From Candidatus Levyibacteriota bacterium (GTDB lineage: Bacteria > Patescibacteria > Microgenomatia > Levybacterales > UBA12049): 64,000 nt of DNA. The stretch is from the NCBI GenBank assembly GCA_016186625.1, contig JACPLG010000008.1:174548-238547 (forward strand), in the 5' to 3' direction. Shown in pieces: positions 61,462 through 64,000 of this stretch. Position 1 is the first letter of the stretch; the number at the start of each line of letters is the position of its first letter. The notes under the pieces were generated by a model. It did not search any database. It had not been told where the DNA came from and worked only from the letters and a program-made list of their open reading frames with translations. The translations under genes and the position numbers were made by a program.

Positions 61462-62425
61462 ATGATCTATCTAAAATACTTTAAAGGAAAAAAAATAGTC
61501 GTTACCGGAGGAAATGGTTTTTTTGGTTCACATATTGTAGACCGGTTACGAAAAATAGAATGCGAGATTTTCGTTCCACGAACAAGGGATAGGATAGATT
61601 TCCGAAAATATAAGGACTGTTTTTCATCTTGATTCTACAAAACCAGATATTGTTATTAATTGTGCTGCTAACCAGGGTGGAATTGCATATCACATTGGTA
61701 AGCAAGCCGATTTATTTATGGACAACATGCTAATGGGAACATTTCTTATGCAAGTATCCCAGCAAATTGGTGTCAAAAAGTTTGTAAATATAGTCGCAGG
61801 ATGTTCTTACCCTGGTTATGTTGAAAATGGAGAGATGAATGAAGATGAATATTGGAACGGCAAACTTCACGAAAGTATATTTAGCTTTGGGTTTCCAAGA
61901 AAAGCCTCCACGGTTTATGGGTTGGCACTTAAGAGACAATTTAATTTTAATTCTATTCATCTTATTATGGCTAACATGTTTGGGCCAAGAGAGCATTTTA
62001 ATTCCGAGCAAAGTAAGGCACTAGCAGGACTTATAAGAAAAATGTATGAAGCAAAAAAGAATAATCTGCCAAAAGTGGAAGTCTGGGGAACAGGTAAGCC
62101 TACAAGAGACTGGCTGTATGTGAAAGATGGCGCAGAGGCAATTTTAAGAGCGACTGCTTATTATAATGATATTGAGCCTCTGAACATTACAACTGGAGTT
62201 GGGATCTCGGTTGCAAAACTTGCTGAAACAATTAAAGCTATAGTAGGCTATAAAGGAAAGCTTGTATATGATACTGATAAACCTGATGGGGCAATGCATA
62301 AAACATTTGGAATAAAAAAGATGCAAAAAATTCTCGGATGGATGCCTTCTACGCCCATAGATAAGGGAATTAAAGAAACAGTTGAATGGTTTGGCAAGAA
62401 TTACGAAAAAGCTATTTCCTATTAA
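61462..62425 (+). pseudogene. NAD-dependent epimerase/reductase (GDP-fucose-synthase-like), frameshifted
   Basis: The frame starts at ATG 61462 (TAAAAT ends eight nt before) and reads KIVVTGGNGFFGSHIVDRLR, a Rossmann GxxGxxG motif, then hits a stop at 61630-61632. The rest continues one nt out of frame: VINCAANQGGIAYHIGKQAD, VAGCSYPGYVENGEM, STVYGLALKRQF (YxxxK with Tyr and Lys), ANMFGPREHF and NITTGVGISVAKLAET. Removing one T from the run at 61620-61624 restores one frame (DCFHLDSTKPDIVINC). It is a pseudogene, an assembly error or, less likely, a programmed shift. Family is GDP-L-fucose synthase/WcaG-like. Confidence 0.8.
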
Positions 62426-62430
62426 ATATT

Positions 62431-62565
62431 TTGAAAACCCTGGCAATTATTGGCAGTCGCGGGATGGTGGGATCGGATTTGATACGATATCTCAAATCTT
62501 ATTTTGGGAAGGTAAGCTCGATTGACCGAAAAAACTATAAAATGAATCATAATTGTAAATTATAA
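62431..62565 (+). pseudogene. N-terminal remnant of an NAD(P)-binding sugar reductase
   Basis: A 44-codon frame beginning with TTG reads KTLAIIGSRGMVGSDLIRYL, the Rossmann start of RmlD-type dTDP-4-dehydrorhamnose reductases, then ends after SSIDRKNYKMNHNCKL. The intact relative at 63792 starts QVLVLGATGMLGRTVYQYL. It is probably a truncated relative, and together with the previous two entries shows a decayed sugar cluster. Confidence 0.55.
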
Positions 62566-62577
62566 TATTTTTGACTT

Positions 62578-63795
62578 ATGGGTAAATGCATTGTTTGTGA
62601 GAAAACTACTCTTGAAAGAGTAATTACACTTGGCTTTCATCCCTTAGCTGATACTTTCTTAAAAAAAGAACAACTTTTATCTCCCCAGAAGATGTATCCG
62701 CTAAATTGTCTTCTATGTAAAAATTGCGGTCATCTGCAGAATGAAATCTTTGTATCGGGAGAAGAAAGATATGTTGAGAGCAATTATAGCTATACTTCCT
62801 CAAATTCTCCATCTGCAATGGCCCACTGGGACGAGTTTTGTGAAACGGTAAGTAACTTTATAAATTTAAAGCCGAATGATACTGTTATAGAATTTGGTTC
62901 AAATGACGGTTACCTGCTTAAGCAATTCCAAAAAAAAGGAGCAAAGGTAACGGGGATTGATCCGTCTCCTGTTGTGGCAAAAATCGCTAACAAAAATGGC
63001 CTATATACTATTTGCGATTTCTTGGGTAGTAAGGCAATTAATACTGCAACGAAAAAAAATGGGAAGGCAAAAGTGATTTGTGGAAACAATGTTTTGAATC
63101 ATATTGAAAACTTAAACGTGGCAATATCGGCAATAAAAGCTGGCCTTAAGAGTGACGGGTATCTTGTTGTCGAAGTTCCTTCTCTTAGGGACACTATCCA
63201 AAAATACTTATTCGATATGATATTTCACGAACACGTCTCAACTTTCAGTATAAAGTCGATTGACTTTTTGCTAAGAAAACACGGTCTTTATATAGTAAAA
63301 GTTGAAAATATTCCATACCATGGCGGTTCCCTACGAGTCTTTGCCACACCAAACGCTAAACTTTATAACAAATCTATTAAGAAACTTATTGTGGATGAAG
63401 AGAAGGCAAAATTGTTTGCCGTTGATACATACAAAAAATTTATGGAAAAAATTACTCGAGACAAAAATAATTGTTTGGCACAGCTGTATTCCCTGAAGCA
63501 AAGAGGCAAAAAGATTGCAGCAGTTGGGGCAGGAGCACGGAGCAATACTCTGCTTAATTTCTATAAACTGGACGCAACTGTTATAGATTTTATAACAGAT
63601 GCTTCAAAACATAAAATAGGCAAGTTTACGCTAGGCTCGAATATCGAAGTAAGAGCCGACAACGCACTTGCTAGTAAAAATATAGATGTCGCTTTAATAA
63701 CTGGTTGGAATATAGGAAAATACTTAATTCAAAAAATAAAAAAAATAAATGATACAGTAGAATTTATAGTTCCCGGAGGAAAAAAATTGCTATGA
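62578..63795 (+). CDS. NDP-sugar C-methyltransferase
   Basis: The 405-residue protein has an N-terminal zinc-binding domain (KCIVCEKT, then CLLCKNCGHLQ; C-x2-C pairs), a SAM-binding domain (VIEFGSNDGYLLKQFQKKGA, GIDPSPVVAKIA, VICGNNVLNHIENL, LVVEVPSLRDTI), and a C-terminal Methyltransf_14-type domain (KIAAVGAGARSNTLLNF, NIDVALITGWNIGKYLI). The family methylates carbon of NDP-4-keto-6-deoxysugars. TATAAT (62561-62566) ends eleven nt before ATG. Overlaps the following reductase by four nt (ATGA). Confidence 0.88.
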   Translation: MGKCIVCEKTTLERVITLGFHPLADTFLKKEQLLSPQKMYPLNCLLCKNCGHLQNEIFVSGEERYVESNYSYTSSNSPSAMAHWDEFCETVSNFINLKPNDTVIEFGSNDGYLLKQFQKKGAKVTGIDPSPVVAKIANKNGLYTICDFLGSKAINTATKKNGKAKVICGNNVLNHIENLNVAISAIKAGLKSDGYLVVEVPSLRDTIQKYLFDMIFHEHVSTFSIKSIDFLLRKHGLYIVKVENIPYHGGSLRVFATPNAKLYNKSIKKLIVDEEKAKLFAVDTYKKFMEKITRDKNNCLAQLYSLKQRGKKIAAVGAGARSNTLLNFYKLDATVIDFITDASKHKIGKFTLGSNIEVRADNALASKNIDVALITGWNIGKYLIQKIKKINDTVEFIVPGGKKLL

Positions 63796-64000
63796 AAAAT
63801 AGATCTCGTCAAGTTTTGGTGCTAGGCGCAACTGGAATGCTTGGAAGAACGGTCTATCAATATCTATTGAAACATAAAAAAAATATTCAAGGAACTTCTA
63901 GGGATCTAAAAAACAAAAACTTAATATATCTTAACTTCAAAAAATCTGCAGATCTCGAAAACCTCTTTGAAAATAAAAGTTTCTCTTTTGTCATTAATTG
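63792..64000 (+). CDS. RmlD-like dTDP-4-dehydrorhamnose reductase, N-terminal part
   Basis: The first 69 residues are visible before the window ends: QVLVLGATGMLGRTVYQYLL (Rossmann motif) and YLNFKKSADLENLFENKSFS, then VIN. This is the standard opening of dTDP-4-dehydrorhamnose reductase. Coupled to the C-methyltransferase by an ATGA overlap, it would complete a methylated deoxysugar pathway. Confidence 0.75.
   Translation, partial: MKNRSRQVLVLGATGMLGRTVYQYLLKHKKNIQGTSRDLKNKNLIYLNFKKSADLENLFENKSFSFVIN

Noticed and set aside
61600..61640. Programmed ribosomal frameshift in the epimerase
   Set aside because: No clear slippery heptamer with a downstream stem is visible, and neighbouring genes are also broken; decay or a read error is simpler.
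1..64000. Recoded TGA (Gly) as in Gracilibacteria/Absconditabacteria
   Set aside because: Many well-conserved proteins end at TGA at the expected C-terminus, and no TGA occurs inside conserved domains.
1..64000. CRISPR array
   Set aside because: The repeats found are palindromes scattered singly or 7-nt tandem units; no regularly spaced repeats and no cas genes.

Overview
The window looks like a piece of a Candidate Phyla Radiation (Patescibacteria) chromosome, most like Microgenomates. This is an inference, not a phylogeny. It is AT-rich, tightly packed, uses TGA as a stop, and its housekeeping proteins are short or divergent (HolA-like delta, short ATP synthase delta, MgtE without its N-domain, a CTP synthase missing about 50 residues). 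Most intergenic gaps are tiny, and many genes carry a -10 box 5-8 nt before the start codon, which implies leaderless mRNAs.

Layout. 1-9.6 kb: the end of a hypothetical gene, a small membrane protein, a C-terminal remnant of a membrane glycosyltransferase, a Ca-type P-ATPase, MgtE, an APH-fold kinase, tRNA-Lys beside GC-rich repeats, an MscS-like helix protein, tRNA-Glu, a ClpP-class protease and an IS1595-type transposase. 9.6-16.5 kb: a terminator-ended RNA candidate, a secreted glycosidase-like protein, YkuK-like and metallopeptidase genes, two GT2s, a methyltransferase and a DUF2723 protein. 16.5-25.3 kb: HolA-like, phosphomannomutase, PGI/PMI, PEP synthase, enolase, RsmI, DedA and LexA. 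25.5-37.6 kb: UvrB (divergent from lexA), DUF763, YraN, L19, PyrG, tRNA-Gly, a LysM protein, tRNA-Asp, PolX, LemA, HtpX, and the MurT/GatD lipid II amidation pair. 37.7-51.7 kb: gatC-phosphatase-gatA-gatB-GGDEF-dnaE, then a complete atpBEFHAGDC operon. 51.8-64 kb: tRNA-Thr, an Ig-like surface protein, a five-gene minus-strand glycan operon with two soluble-GT/membrane-GT fusions, and a partly decayed deoxysugar cluster running off the end.

How it fits together. PMM, PGI/PMI, PEP synthase and enolase supply sugar phosphates and triose metabolism. The glycosyltransferases, O-antigen-ligase-like protein, deoxysugar enzymes and MurT/GatD build the envelope. The ATP synthase lacks visible Na+-site residues in subunit c and is probably proton-coupled.

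The most unusual layer is the repeats. At least five short palindrome families occur, two of them inside ORFs in frame (uvrB, murT), and 7-nt tandem arrays lie inside gatB (three) and gatD. Other points for a second look are the fused glycosyltransferases, the deleted PyrG region, a GGDEF gene with an intact I-site in a gatCAB-dnaE operon, and small structured leader RNAs. I saw no CRISPR array, rRNA gene or prophage.
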